From a virus, in the IMG/VR virus record IMGVR_UViG_3300044613_002573, positions 1 to 32,688 of that record: a stretch of 32,688 bases of DNA; one strand, written 5' to 3'. Shown piece by piece: positions 25,401-32,152 of this stretch; position 1 is the stretch's first letter; every line of letters begins with the position of its first letter. The notes beneath the pieces are model-generated. The model was not told where the DNA came from. It did not search any database and worked only from the letters and a program-made list of their open reading frames with translations. The translations under genes and the position numbers were made by a program.

Positions 25401-28400
25401 CAGGCATTCACCGAAGCAGCAGACCTACTGGAGCGGGTAAATACACCAGAGAACAGGGCAAGACTCGCAGAAATGAGCGACGATGCCATTGATTCAGTTG
25501 TTGAGAAAGCGAGAAGCGCCAAGGAGGGCGTCCGCGAAATAACCGATACCACGGTTGAGAGCCTGCGCGATCTTGGTAGTTCGGCGCGGGAACTCGGTGG
25601 CTCTGCAAGGGAGAAACTGCGTGGGGTGCGCACGCGAGTCATGGGGCCGGGTGCAGCCAGAGTTGACGGATCCGGGCCCAAACTGTCTTCCGGATCGCGT
25701 ATTGCAGAACTCCCAACGCCAAGGGAAATCGCATCACGCCGAGAAGTTGTACGTAGCAGAGCGGTCGCTGCTGATAAAGAACGCGGAGAAGCAGTTGACA
25801 GGGCTACCAAGACCGTTGATGGGCTCAAGAAGGCGCTTGACGAGTTTGAGAGAACCGGGGAGTGGAGGGGTGGTGACTATGGTGTAGGGACATTACCCGA
25901 TACGGTTCCGGAAAATACTTCCCTAGAAGAAGCGTCCGCCAAGGCGAGTAATCGGTCCATGCAGGAACTCATGCAGATCCTGAAAACTGCACCACCGCAA
26001 AATGCGACGCCAGAGCAAATAAAAGAGGCGGAAGAAAAGACAAAACAAGCACTTCGGGCGCGCGTTGAAAAAACAATCAGCCTTTGGGAGAAGGACAAGC
26101 GCGTGCGTCAGCACAACCTTGAGTCTTCCCGTCTACGCCGCGAACAGGGAACAATTGACATTGAAGACATACCGGATGATGTTCGTGCTGAACTCATCGC
26201 CGAGGGCGGCGCACTCCTTGATGCTGCATATCAGGATCGGTCAGTACTGGATCCAATATTCTCCACTGGCAGTGATTCTTCGCGCGTGGTTATCCATCAA
26301 GGACCAGACACGCTCAAGGACGGAGTTATTTCACCAAACGTAAATTTTGGTTCAACAGAGTCGGGATCGCTAGGTGGAAATACCGCAGCAGTAAATGCAA
26401 TTGGCGCGCAACGTTTCTACGAGCGCCATGAACGCCGTGTAAGGCAAAGGCGCAATCTTGGAGATATCCGCCGGTTGCTTGATGGGGAAGTTGACAGAAT
26501 TGAGATTGACGACCAATCAATCCGCGCAGACCTTGAGGGGCTGATACCTGGATATAGCAGTGCCAATACCAGCCTCACCAGAGACCAGATCAATGGCCTT
26601 ACGCCGGCTCAACGCAATTCGCTTCTCAATCAGTATGCAAGCAAAGAGAAACTTGACCGACTAGACACAGATATTTCAAAGTCGCAAAAAACATATGATG
26701 TGTTGAAGAGCAACGATGGACAGCATCAGTCGGCATATTCGGACCCAGTGAGCGGTGTTGCCGGTGGCTATTACGGTCGTTACGCCCAAACAACGACAAT
26801 TCCGAAAGACGTTGCCGATATCGCCCCAGAATGGGAAGGCGGCGTACGAGGAGAGAAAACCAAGATAAACGACCCAGATGCCTATAAGCGCTGGCAAAGC
26901 GCCATGCGCGGCGGTCACTTTGTTGTCGTTGGCGAGCGCGGCAGTGAAATAACGCAAGACTGGGGTCCAAGTGACGAGGCTCAAATCATCGCTCCTAAAA
27001 AACCGATTATTGGAATTTCTGGACAATTAAACCCAGGCAAAGGACAGATCAGCGGCACCAGCAGTGATGGACAGAAAATATCTATGGCTATTGCCGCACG
27101 CGCAATGGAGCAATACAGACGAGATGGCCGTGTAGACCCAGAGACTGTTCTTGCAGATCGCTCGCTAGTTCCGGAACTTGCCAGTATTGACATCACAGGT
27201 CGCTCCGAGCGCGCCATTGAAGAACTCCGCGCCGCAGAGAAATCCGCCCATAATCCGTGGATAACGACAAAAGATCTGATCAGCATCTCCACGAAACAGG
27301 AGAAGCCCAACACAAAGCCGGACGAACTAGTCCTCGGCCAAGAAACTCGGTCTCAGCGCAAGAAAGAGCGCATGGCGATTGTCGGCAAGGCGATATATGA
27401 ACTCAAGCAGATAATTGGTGGGGCGACATCTAAGGAATTCCCTGGCGTCACCCGTGCTGACATAGACCCAAAGATCGTGCGCCTATTGATGAAGGAGCCG
27501 CTAGAGGTTCTCAATGCACGACTTGAAAAGGCCGCAATGAGGATGCACATGGGCTTTGACCGGCGTGTGCGCGTGCGAATGACAGAAGATGACCTAATGA
27601 ACTTTGGCAAGACCGGCTCAGTTCGGGCAGGTGGGACAAACAGTAGTTCGCAGCCATCACGACGACTTGAGCGCCTCATGCGGATGGACCCCGAATATCG
27701 TGAATCACGCTCGGCAAGGTCAATGGCCGGAAACAAGATTGCCCCCGTTTCTGGGACTGACAGCGCTGTATCACAGGGCCTGAAAATGGCGCAAATGATC
27801 CTTGAGTCTGGCAAAACTCTGTCAAACATGTCCGATGAACAGATACAGGATACGTTCAGCGGCGAAGTCTCTAGAAAAGATAACAATAGAAACGATAGAG
27901 AATCAGACCCAGTCTACCTAACCAAGAATCGTGCAATTGCGGTTGCGATACTTGCACTTGGCGAGAAGGTTGAACTTCAGCCAAGTTCGACAACCGGAAA
28001 AATCATCCCTCAGCAGTTGGTGAGCGAGGCAACATCTGGCGCACTGCTACTCGTGTCCAAGGATTCTGATGAATGGCGCGACTTTGCTGAAAAAATCGGC
28101 TTGCCAAGTGACGAGCGCGCCACAAATGAAGAAATGGACGATGCGCTAACCAACTTCATTGAAACCTACAACATCAACTTCTGCTCAATGCCACAAGCCA
28201 GCGGGAATATCCTGTGCATCAGTGGAGTTGAGGTTGACAGAAATGAAATGCCACAACTCGTCGGTAATCCAATTGACGGTAAGAGCGTTGCTGGAAGAAT
28301 GTTCATTGACGGCATGCTTGACGGAACATGGAAGTCCAAGTTCGCAGACGAACTGGCAGAGTCGCGCGAGAAACTGCGTGCTGCAAGAAATTCGCGAGAT

Positions 28401-30989
28401 GAAGACAACACGGAACACAATATTGCCATTGTTGATGCAATACAGCGGCGCGTTGCCGCGCTGGAACAGAAGGAACTCCAATACAGGAAACTATCTGCAC
28501 GTCACGACAATCCACAGGGAAAGAGTGCCGACGAGGTGCGTGAGCAGGAGAGTGCAATAACGACTGCGATTGATGAGTTTGAGGACAAACTCAGCGATCT
28601 TCGTTTCACGGGCAATACGCGTCAAGCGGAAATTGACAAAGTCAATGACCAAATCAACGCGGCAAATGAGCGACTTGACATATTGCGCTCAATGAAGACC
28701 GGAAAACTGACGGACGAAGAAAGATCGTGGTTGTATCAGAATACGGATTGGTCTTCGGTTACCGTTGATGCCCAGCCGCTGTTCTTGGAGTTTGCCGCCA
28801 AGGCCTTGGACAAGGCCAACATTGCACAAAGCGATCCAACCCCCGTTGACCCGCTTGACCTACAGCCAACACAACTGAATGTCAGCGCGACAAAGGTAAA
28901 TGAGTATGCGCAGAACATCTTCATGGAGGTGGAGATCATCTCTGACATCCTGAAGGCAAAAGGCCTCTATCCGGGAACCGATGAGTATGCGGCGGCACTG
29001 TCCAAGGAACTCATGGATAACCCAATTGGGACGCGGATCGTCGTTGCAAGGAATGGACAGATAATTGACGGCCACCACAAGTGGGCGGCAACAATCATGG
29101 TCAACGAATCGCTGCCCGACAACGAAAAGTTGCCAATACTCGTCTCCGAAATTGATGCTGACGTAATAACAGCACTATCACTGGCAAAGGTATTCCAGAC
29201 TGCAATGGGCATTGCCACTCCAGATACGAAGAAACGTGAGTGGAAGCATGACACTGCCCGACCGATAGGTGAGCAGGAAGTCAAGATGCTTGTGAACTCA
29301 ATGGCTGAAGATGCCAGTTCATTGGTCAAGGAACTCCATGAGGATGGCCATTTCATAAAGATCGCTGGCGTAGGAATACCAGCATCAGGTTCGACCAAGT
29401 TGGCGAAAACCGTTGAGAAAATGCGCACGTCTGCTGATATGTCGGCAACAGATTCAAGAAGCGCGTTTGAGACCGGACTTGGCGGACGCAACAACCGCAC
29501 CAAGCAAAGGACGTTTACCGGAGACGGATTTGACAATGTACGGAAGACCAAGAAAGCGATTGAGTCTTCTCTAAAGAAGGCAAACCTAACGCAATGGCAG
29601 GCGGATGCAGTAAGGCAGGCGGCATATTTCGTCCTCATGATGGAGAAAGAAGGCCCTGCCGGCATGGTGTCCGAGGCGGCCCTCCGCATTTCACGTATTG
29701 GCGGTCGCGGCCTTGCATACACGGTCCTCAATTACCTGAATAGTGAGCGCAAAATCAAAAAAGCGGACGTGGAGAGAATCTCGGCGCAGGTTGAAAGAGG
29801 CAAAACACGTTCAGTTACTGCTGAGGAGCGCAGCAAACTCGTCAATGCATTCAGATCTATTGTGCCTCAACTAAAAACATCCATTGCGCAGAGCGCAGAT
29901 GCAGAAGAGTCAATGCCGACAAACTTTGACGACAGGGTGCGCGCGATCACTGGCCGCCGAACCATGCGCCAAGCAAGCAACGAAAATGCGGGCGAAGACA
30001 CTGGTCTCGGCAATCAGGGACCGCGCATCAACTCCTTCATGCGCAAGCACTACGCAAAAATCGGAATTCCTGTAGATGCGCCAGAGGATGTGTTCCCAGT
30101 CCATGGATATGTCGTTCATAAGTCCCACGTCGCGTCACGACTCAATGCAGCACGCGAGAAAGGCATGGGCAACATAGAGGAAACCGCAGTGTTTGAGATA
30201 TCCAAGACAGATCCAAGCGGAGACGGATTGCCGGCATATGGTGAGGTTGAAGTGGTCCTGAGGAAACCGGTCTCGTCACGTGCCGCATACTCGCTCGGTC
30301 AGTCAATGGCAATTGGCTCTACCCCGGTCAAACTGAATTCAACAGTCAGGGAGGACATTGCCGATGCCTTCTATTCGGCACGCAACCCCAAGGGCAAATG
30401 GGCAAACCTTGACGCAATAATCGGTCTACTAATGGCAGAAATCACCAACGACTACAACAATGTAAACACGACAGTCATGGGAGACGAGCCTTCAAACAGG
30501 GTCTTTGAGGCCTTGGTACTAGGTGGCTTTGACAAGGATGAGGTCGCGCAAATCAACTATCCATATTCACGAATCACGGAACTTGCAGAAGCCGAGTCGG
30601 TTGGCAACCTCATTTCAGACAAGGAAATAAGGACCAAACTTGCACAGGCTGGTTTGATTCCTGAGGAAATTGAGTACGTGATGTCAATGCCGTCATCCCA
30701 GAAAAAGACAAAGGCCGAACGAGAGATCCGTGAGTACTTGGCCGCCCAGAAAGTCAAGCAAAGATTGAATAATCTCGGATTTGAGAATGTCAAGATTGCG
30801 CATCCAGACGGATTTGACCTAGACGATCCACGCACCTATTCACGTGGTGCCCGTCGCGGGGATTCCGTTATGGCGGTACTAAAGAACAAGATGCTTACTG
30901 AGTTGACGAAACTTGGACAGTCTTCCTCAAATGAAGCCAAGAAGGACGAGTCAAGCAAAATCGTCAAGCGACAGGGCCAGCAAGCATGA
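19425..30989 (+). CDS. Giant polyprotein 2: zincin - ART-like - duplicated module - ParB-like
   Basis: A 3854-codon open frame starting nine bases after the preceding gene, with AGGAG six bases before its ATG. Order: unknown N-terminus (1-190); an A9 run; a RCPPG...FTD...SNC motif (234-253); metallopeptidase motif HHEIGH (571-576); a charged coiled-coil stretch (about 690-1100); an ADP-ribosyltransferase-like region (about 1105-1265); a duplicated module (1332-1860 and 2093-2585) around a hydrophobic/amphipathic segment (1866-2090); an unknown region (2590-3130); a ParB-like domain with DGHHKWAA (3215 on); and a C-terminal domain around 3530-3640. LSSG motifs lie at 1326, 1862 and 2087, with a variant VSSGDR at 1270. 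As with polyprotein 1 the content fits a polyvalent cargo protein. It overlaps the next gene by four bases (ATGA). Much of it has no recognised family. Confidence 0.92.
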   Translation: MADRGRRVERHILSKRLIVDDYLAVNHNDRAVAFKQAINASLSTSALNPDVATKAAMGMGGPNSDDTDNRKREFSADARPGVETNERGWRWETAKSREPGDQLFLFPSYRSRKSLSTEPNFGWLPNEPEDYSSFEEMLERVRNKPSVKITKYPVNPKTDDINRDAGVDIDPFSIMSGMSYEERKKRREEKKSNKNEIKTKNLGRSLKDRIPGGTLVARAAAMAGVVIDERNKFRCPPGTPAANQFTDRTGSNCFGFSPSRFGRFAAQMAREVYPEGADPSGLRGGVRGLFDFLYTGRGSYSAPEDFGRTPYFDPVTGEPNAPMDWRTADPPQGKRWIKNGFANAQDKVAANKAQVLSLQQRLGVDTSDEARRTNADLEETIEKLRQSGEWDVQLQSLTGTGGKRMTERQVEDFVRARLESTPGWLNLSKQEQDILVQADKVRYYQTERGVIEGILTQYAENPELVRNVGIISLQPMPRRGMVDEASTAFYGSGSNLRAIVNINIEEIMSNQEAMLPNMGPNERLAIAAVGTRTDAEASKAVADFLVSSDVAARAMAGMIDGAYSFAAHIGHHEIGHVLQGAVFMENIRESLAAKGYIEVPLFKRDGSPDLDSAGIQKVARVTSMDQLTGGQLIQLMQGMSKEIHPADVDDVMRRASVVSLLAGNYPDQYKADGNDPVWLLELSAELHALRSQGLFTGEDLDAVNKFLEWQDGPADQAVQRRRAEFDAAEAAREEAESFTPDEPTEVDIDPASVTPAELEEIYKDRLSDYRDATAARLMQAEEMIEQLDERQTISFGSEMEVGMLEVDEEVNAITERIRSIVGDKLAEDGSIKMDELSEELQKEIMQLQFQRQIKALDRSLYDKVAGRTRDSWQKRYSGVGKSRGARQRWDILMEDELLRAGWDRKTKKRLQTPDADSPDADVPENTVDLQSVNDSVRESLKKATPDQIKKKIINKYKERALIKDKTSDDYLIATEELDAMSNEYLLKLRASGDKRRTDTIRKELVQEVEASVRPKKKDLKKFKSRDDIKESAKKERATHRRKLTKEQRDAVSELGTFEDAEILRMLDPREQVAAGRAINRNNARLKRLGMKADPKSKDEGSLEEQVENILIPAMEAIDKTSVDQPFEMETVMEIDPSLVSGRAIGTELEMNGFTIGTQMVNGKSQIDVPKTGPGGQKARRVVVTVKAGDRGMFTSRQKGDDRDIFTMPPGRMRIIGRDPDGTVRVEFVHQSDTQEVVGKLAVTIGDGTDDAIWRKGQQKKLQKIFDRYVVSSGDRGDSRVGPRDSGDSEIRDTSTAVVDSVAEMGGSFAEPIDDLDGTDSPEAGRLSSGARQAGPTSPITREAQEAKRARLADAVQTRRLQTTERRKQELDTADKRVTEMRAAIEHYDRTGEWRGGEYGISRTIHNEDDRLDTALDLDDKTDQTNWTREELESFFREDFIQSNPGATEEQIRERVSARMSSFRDSLSRKLDLYEKEARLKKHNLEAEAQRRSQNTIDIEDLPDEVVDMLAAESAHIGSLAKEKQDQLFSTGDPSTKAVVHSGAAELAGGVIDPSRSVGTESGGGDAIMSDTAQINRNQAAYAREQLRKTKTRISGMGDIRAWLESDDDEIVFTSMDELENVPLTINGTNIRGVMQDSGRVVLRKSELSKSERRSIEDFVSEAEEAELLKTITKLEKAAEILERNDNQYMSVHSRISPEGIGFAKSPGYYGRHAYKVVPSDVAEYPLLGEMERGTNPVIKDELMERRWKTQAARGATHLVIGKTDEDIVDIMEASDERQILSRLAPVIGISTPVPASIAYNPNAGSSGMGPSKTQEMGLLTQKTGPAIIARALKQLKRDGRVDMDTVLSDPTLAPDDMPSASLSSGRRGEGPTAGSGVSRALGMAAGGTIRSRATGKVVDKILERTGADEDTKANVKVGLGLISAFGAGGPAGAATYVAVEAARRGGRDLAEFVVDELVERGRMTPEQAGRAMDAVDRIAPNGLPDGAKRKLGQAFTEAADLLERVNTPENRARLAEMSDDAIDSVVEKARSAKEGVREITDTTVESLRDLGSSARELGGSAREKLRGVRTRVMGPGAARVDGSGPKLSSGSRIAELPTPREIASRREVVRSRAVAADKERGEAVDRATKTVDGLKKALDEFERTGEWRGGDYGVGTLPDTVPENTSLEEASAKASNRSMQELMQILKTAPPQNATPEQIKEAEEKTKQALRARVEKTISLWEKDKRVRQHNLESSRLRREQGTIDIEDIPDDVRAELIAEGGALLDAAYQDRSVLDPIFSTGSDSSRVVIHQGPDTLKDGVISPNVNFGSTESGSLGGNTAAVNAIGAQRFYERHERRVRQRRNLGDIRRLLDGEVDRIEIDDQSIRADLEGLIPGYSSANTSLTRDQINGLTPAQRNSLLNQYASKEKLDRLDTDISKSQKTYDVLKSNDGQHQSAYSDPVSGVAGGYYGRYAQTTTIPKDVADIAPEWEGGVRGEKTKINDPDAYKRWQSAMRGGHFVVVGERGSEITQDWGPSDEAQIIAPKKPIIGISGQLNPGKGQISGTSSDGQKISMAIAARAMEQYRRDGRVDPETVLADRSLVPELASIDITGRSERAIEELRAAEKSAHNPWITTKDLISISTKQEKPNTKPDELVLGQETRSQRKKERMAIVGKAIYELKQIIGGATSKEFPGVTRADIDPKIVRLLMKEPLEVLNARLEKAAMRMHMGFDRRVRVRMTEDDLMNFGKTGSVRAGGTNSSSQPSRRLERLMRMDPEYRESRSARSMAGNKIAPVSGTDSAVSQGLKMAQMILESGKTLSNMSDEQIQDTFSGEVSRKDNNRNDRESDPVYLTKNRAIAVAILALGEKVELQPSSTTGKIIPQQLVSEATSGALLLVSKDSDEWRDFAEKIGLPSDERATNEEMDDALTNFIETYNINFCSMPQASGNILCISGVEVDRNEMPQLVGNPIDGKSVAGRMFIDGMLDGTWKSKFADELAESREKLRAARNSRDEDNTEHNIAIVDAIQRRVAALEQKELQYRKLSARHDNPQGKSADEVREQESAITTAIDEFEDKLSDLRFTGNTRQAEIDKVNDQINAANERLDILRSMKTGKLTDEERSWLYQNTDWSSVTVDAQPLFLEFAAKALDKANIAQSDPTPVDPLDLQPTQLNVSATKVNEYAQNIFMEVEIISDILKAKGLYPGTDEYAAALSKELMDNPIGTRIVVARNGQIIDGHHKWAATIMVNESLPDNEKLPILVSEIDADVITALSLAKVFQTAMGIATPDTKKREWKHDTARPIGEQEVKMLVNSMAEDASSLVKELHEDGHFIKIAGVGIPASGSTKLAKTVEKMRTSADMSATDSRSAFETGLGGRNNRTKQRTFTGDGFDNVRKTKKAIESSLKKANLTQWQADAVRQAAYFVLMMEKEGPAGMVSEAALRISRIGGRGLAYTVLNYLNSERKIKKADVERISAQVERGKTRSVTAEERSKLVNAFRSIVPQLKTSIAQSADAEESMPTNFDDRVRAITGRRTMRQASNENAGEDTGLGNQGPRINSFMRKHYAKIGIPVDAPEDVFPVHGYVVHKSHVASRLNAAREKGMGNIEETAVFEISKTDPSGDGLPAYGEVEVVLRKPVSSRAAYSLGQSMAIGSTPVKLNSTVREDIADAFYSARNPKGKWANLDAIIGLLMAEITNDYNNVNTTVMGDEPSNRVFEALVLGGFDKDEVAQINYPYSRITELAEAESVGNLISDKEIRTKLAQAGLIPEEIEYVMSMPSSQKKTKAEREIREYLAAQKVKQRLNNLGFENVKIAHPDGFDLDDPRTYSRGARRGDSVMAVLKNKMLTELTKLGQSSSNEAKKDESSKIVKRQGQQA
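19990..19998 (+). other. A9 run, candidate slippage or frameshift site
   Basis: Nine A bases in polyprotein 2 span Glu189-Ser192. One extra A (or a -1 shift) gives AAG CAA TAA and a 193-aa product. One A fewer gives a stop after residue 196. The arrangement parallels the A10 run of polyprotein 1: an N-terminal segment, an A run in a Lys/Glu-rich linker, then stops in both other frames. Confidence 0.4.
20712..21224 (+). other. Domain: zincin metallopeptidase-like (polyprotein 2, about residues 430-600)
   Basis: IGHHEIGHVLQG gives a clear HExxH with His572, Glu573 and His576 on a helix after FAAHI. The preceding part (about 450-565) has alternating strands and helices, such as LRAIVNINI, in keeping with an alpha/beta peptidase fold. 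The third ligand is not certain. A structural, self-processing or host-targeted protease role are all possible. Confidence 0.6.
22767..23219 (+). other. Domain: possible ADP-ribosyltransferase-like fold (polyprotein 2, about 1115-1265)
   Basis: The order of elements recalls phage-associated ADP-ribosyltransferases: a helix with SGRAIGTELEMNGF, a strand RVVVTVKAGDRGMF, then DIFTMPPGRMRIIG and VRVEFVHQ, where toxins of this fold have E-x-lf-pPG-r-h. The usual STS and ExE residues are not evident, so it may be a degenerate or binding-only version. The assignment is by pattern only. Confidence 0.35.
23418..25004 (+). repeat. Duplicated module, copy A (polyprotein 2, residues 1332-1860)
   Basis: Copy A shares with copy B, in the same order: RTGEWRGGEYG (1389-1399), a helix followed by TIDIEDLPDEV (1495 on), IFSTG-like then VVHSG with His1540, GDIRAWL, GYYGRHA, a GATHLVIG strand, and RDGRVDMDTVL near 1845. 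It begins right after LSSGAR and ends right before LSSGRR, so it matches one predicted cleavage fragment of about 536 residues. The function is unrecognised; the His-Gly and YYGR elements recall transferase folds only loosely. Confidence 0.8.
25020..25694 (+). other. Hydrophobic, amphipathic segment between the two copies (residues 1866-2090)
   Basis: A glycine-rich hydrophobic stretch (1915-1942, including GLGLISAFGAGG and AATYVAVEAA) is followed by about 120 residues of amphipathic helices with repeats such as LGSSARELGGSARE. It is bordered by LSSG motifs on both sides, so it could be released as a fragment of 225 residues. The composition resembles membrane-active segments of ejection or tape-measure proteins; this is inference from composition. 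Confidence 0.5.
25701..27179 (+). repeat. Duplicated module, copy B (polyprotein 2, residues 2093-2585)
   Basis: Copy B repeats the landmarks of copy A about 750 residues further on: RTGEWRGGDYG (2143-2153), TIDIEDIPDDV (2243 on), IFSTG then VVIHQG with His2291, GDIRRLL, GYYGRYA, GHFVVVGE and RDGRVDPETVL near 2566. It starts just after LSSGSR. Identity is clear at the landmarks and low between them, so the duplication is old. No LSSG closes it on the right. Confidence 0.8.
28842..29219 (+). other. Domain: ParB-like (polyprotein 2, about residues 3140-3265)
   Basis: DLQPTQLNVSATKVNEYA opens like the ParB N-terminal domain, and GTRIVVARNGQIIDGHHKWAA (read around 3202-3221) holds the signature D-G-H-H-K/R-W-A with Asp3215 and His3218. 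ParB-fold domains bind or cleave nucleotides and DNA and are a recurrent part of published polyvalent proteins. Confidence 0.75.
30012..30344 (+). other. Unassigned C-terminal domain of polyprotein 2 (about 3530-3640)
   Basis: A compact region with VHGYVVHKSHV (His3560, His3565) and YGEVEVVLRKPVSSRAAYS. The pattern Y-G-x-V-x-x-x-L followed by R-x-x-Y-x-x-G recalls actinobacterial ADP-ribosyltransferase-like or DUF3626-like proteins. This is only a resemblance. A helical tail follows to the end. Confidence 0.3.
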
Positions 30990-31492
30990 AAGCGGTACTA
31001 GTTGGGCTAAATGGAGACAGCAAGCTCTATTACGACCTTGATGCATCGGCCAGCGACCCTGATGGTGTCGTGGAGAAGCCAAATGGCGATACCTATAAGG
31101 TTGATTTCTTCTCTTATGTCGCTTCTTCGCTTGGGCTGAAGAAACTGATGACTACCTCCTTTCATAGGAGGCTGTGGGATGAGCCAACAAAGCAAAACGA
31201 ACGCGCGTGGGTTGAAATGTTCGTAGACAAGACGCGCAAGCCGACGGACAAAATGCTGGATGACCTTGACATACTGTCAACACTTGGCAGGAATAAGTCA
31301 AAGATGAAAACCAAATCGGATGCTGTGTCGTCGTTTATCAGGACCAAAACGCTCTCAGGAATTGAAACAAAGTCATGTTGTGGTGACGAACAACACCAAG
31401 AACGCCACAAACAAATGACATTTTCTAGTAATATTCATAGGCGCGAGGCGTGGCTTGCCATGATCCTTCTTCGTGATTTGGAAAGTGAGTAA
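30986..31492 (+). CDS. Hypothetical phage protein, 168 aa
   Basis: Not recognised. Its ATG overlaps the stop of polyprotein 2 as ATGA, which suggests translational coupling. The first 60 residues look like a small alpha/beta fold (MKAVLVGLNGDSKLYYDL). The middle is helical and rich in Lys and Asp (WDEPTKQNERAWVEMF, then DKMLDDLDILSTLG), and a CC pair (131-132) is followed by a His-rich stretch. No membrane segment or signal peptide. Three bases separate it from the next gene. Its place in the head gene region suggests a minor structural or assembly role, without direct evidence. Confidence 0.7.
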   Translation: MKAVLVGLNGDSKLYYDLDASASDPDGVVEKPNGDTYKVDFFSYVASSLGLKKLMTTSFHRRLWDEPTKQNERAWVEMFVDKTRKPTDKMLDDLDILSTLGRNKSKMKTKSDAVSSFIRTKTLSGIETKSCCGDEQHQERHKQMTFSSNIHRREAWLAMILLRDLESE

Positions 31493-31495
31493 ATA

Positions 31496-32152
31496 ATGAC
31501 CGGTTTCAATGACGCGCCGCTTGGCAAGGCCGATCCGCTTGGCGGTCTACTCCCGCAGGAAATCGTCACTGGCGACGTACTTCGCGGATATGGACCAAGA
31601 AGAGGCAACCTTGAGCGCCTTCTTCGTTACTGGCGGCCAATCATGCGCAAGCCAGGTGGCTTCCGCCGTTGCCGCGTGATTTTGGCGAACCATCCGGAGT
31701 TGTACCCGCTGAACAATATCTGCGCGTGGCTTCACCATGAGACAACTGGCCTATGGCCGAACGAGGGCTGCCATCACCCAGGAATGAAGAACTGCAAGAA
31801 GAAGATGCGCAAACTTACGAATTGGACGGATGCCGAATTTGCGTCCCACCTTCGCGGGAAGTTCAAAAAGCGTCCGACGAACTCGCCAAAAGGCAAGTCA
31901 GCACAGCGTGATAACGACATGTTCTTCTATGACTTTGAGGAATATGACCAAAAGACCGCACAGTACGTTGTCACTGAATCAGATGTAAAGTACGCAACAG
32001 AGGTTCTGTCCGAGTTTGCGGCGCTGGAGGAAAAGTTCACAACTTTCCTTGGCGACGACAAGAACTGGGAAATTGTTGGCACAAACGAAGACGGCCAAGA
32101 AGTCTCTACGCCGGTAATGGGAAAGAAGTCACTGGACGATGACATTCTTTAA
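31496..32152 (+). CDS. Conserved-looking phage protein, 218 aa, Cys/His-rich
   Basis: I do not recognise a named family. The N-terminal 110 residues look well folded: GPRRGNLERLLRYWRPIMRK, then FRRCRVILANHPELYPLNN, and WLHHETTGLWPNEGCHH with a following cysteine. Cys59, Cys76, Cys92 and Cys100 plus His80, His81, His93 and His94 could bind zinc. The C-terminal third is acidic and helical and ends in DDDIL. There is no clear Shine-Dalgarno, and coupling to the preceding gene three bases upstream is likely. Its last 14 bases overlap the next gene. Gene order suggests a head-related protein. Confidence 0.75.
   Translation: MTGFNDAPLGKADPLGGLLPQEIVTGDVLRGYGPRRGNLERLLRYWRPIMRKPGGFRRCRVILANHPELYPLNNICAWLHHETTGLWPNEGCHHPGMKNCKKKMRKLTNWTDAEFASHLRGKFKKRPTNSPKGKSAQRDNDMFFYDFEEYDQKTAQYVVTESDVKYATEVLSEFAALEEKFTTFLGDDKNWEIVGTNEDGQEVSTPVMGKKSLDDDIL

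Larger units (their letters stand above)
23397..25700 (+). repeat. Three LSSG-x-R motifs in polyprotein 2
   Basis: RLSSGAR (1325-1331, 23397-23417), SLSSGRR (1861-1867, 25005-25025) and KLSSGSR (2086-2092, 25680-25700). All have Arg two residues after Gly. They border copy A, the hydrophobic segment and copy B exactly. A variant VSSGDR at 1270-1275 (23232-23249) closes the ART-like region. Confidence 0.75.

Noticed and set aside
24884-25828. Minus-strand frame of 314 codons
   Set aside because: It lies fully antisense inside polyprotein 2 and is Ser/Ala/Arg-rich low complexity, as expected from the complement of a helical coding region.
7759-30989. The giant genes as artefacts of misassembly
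   Set aside because: Each stays open for about 10-11.6 kb, holds complete domains in correct order in one frame, and shares the LSSG motif throughout. An artefact would break domains or motifs.
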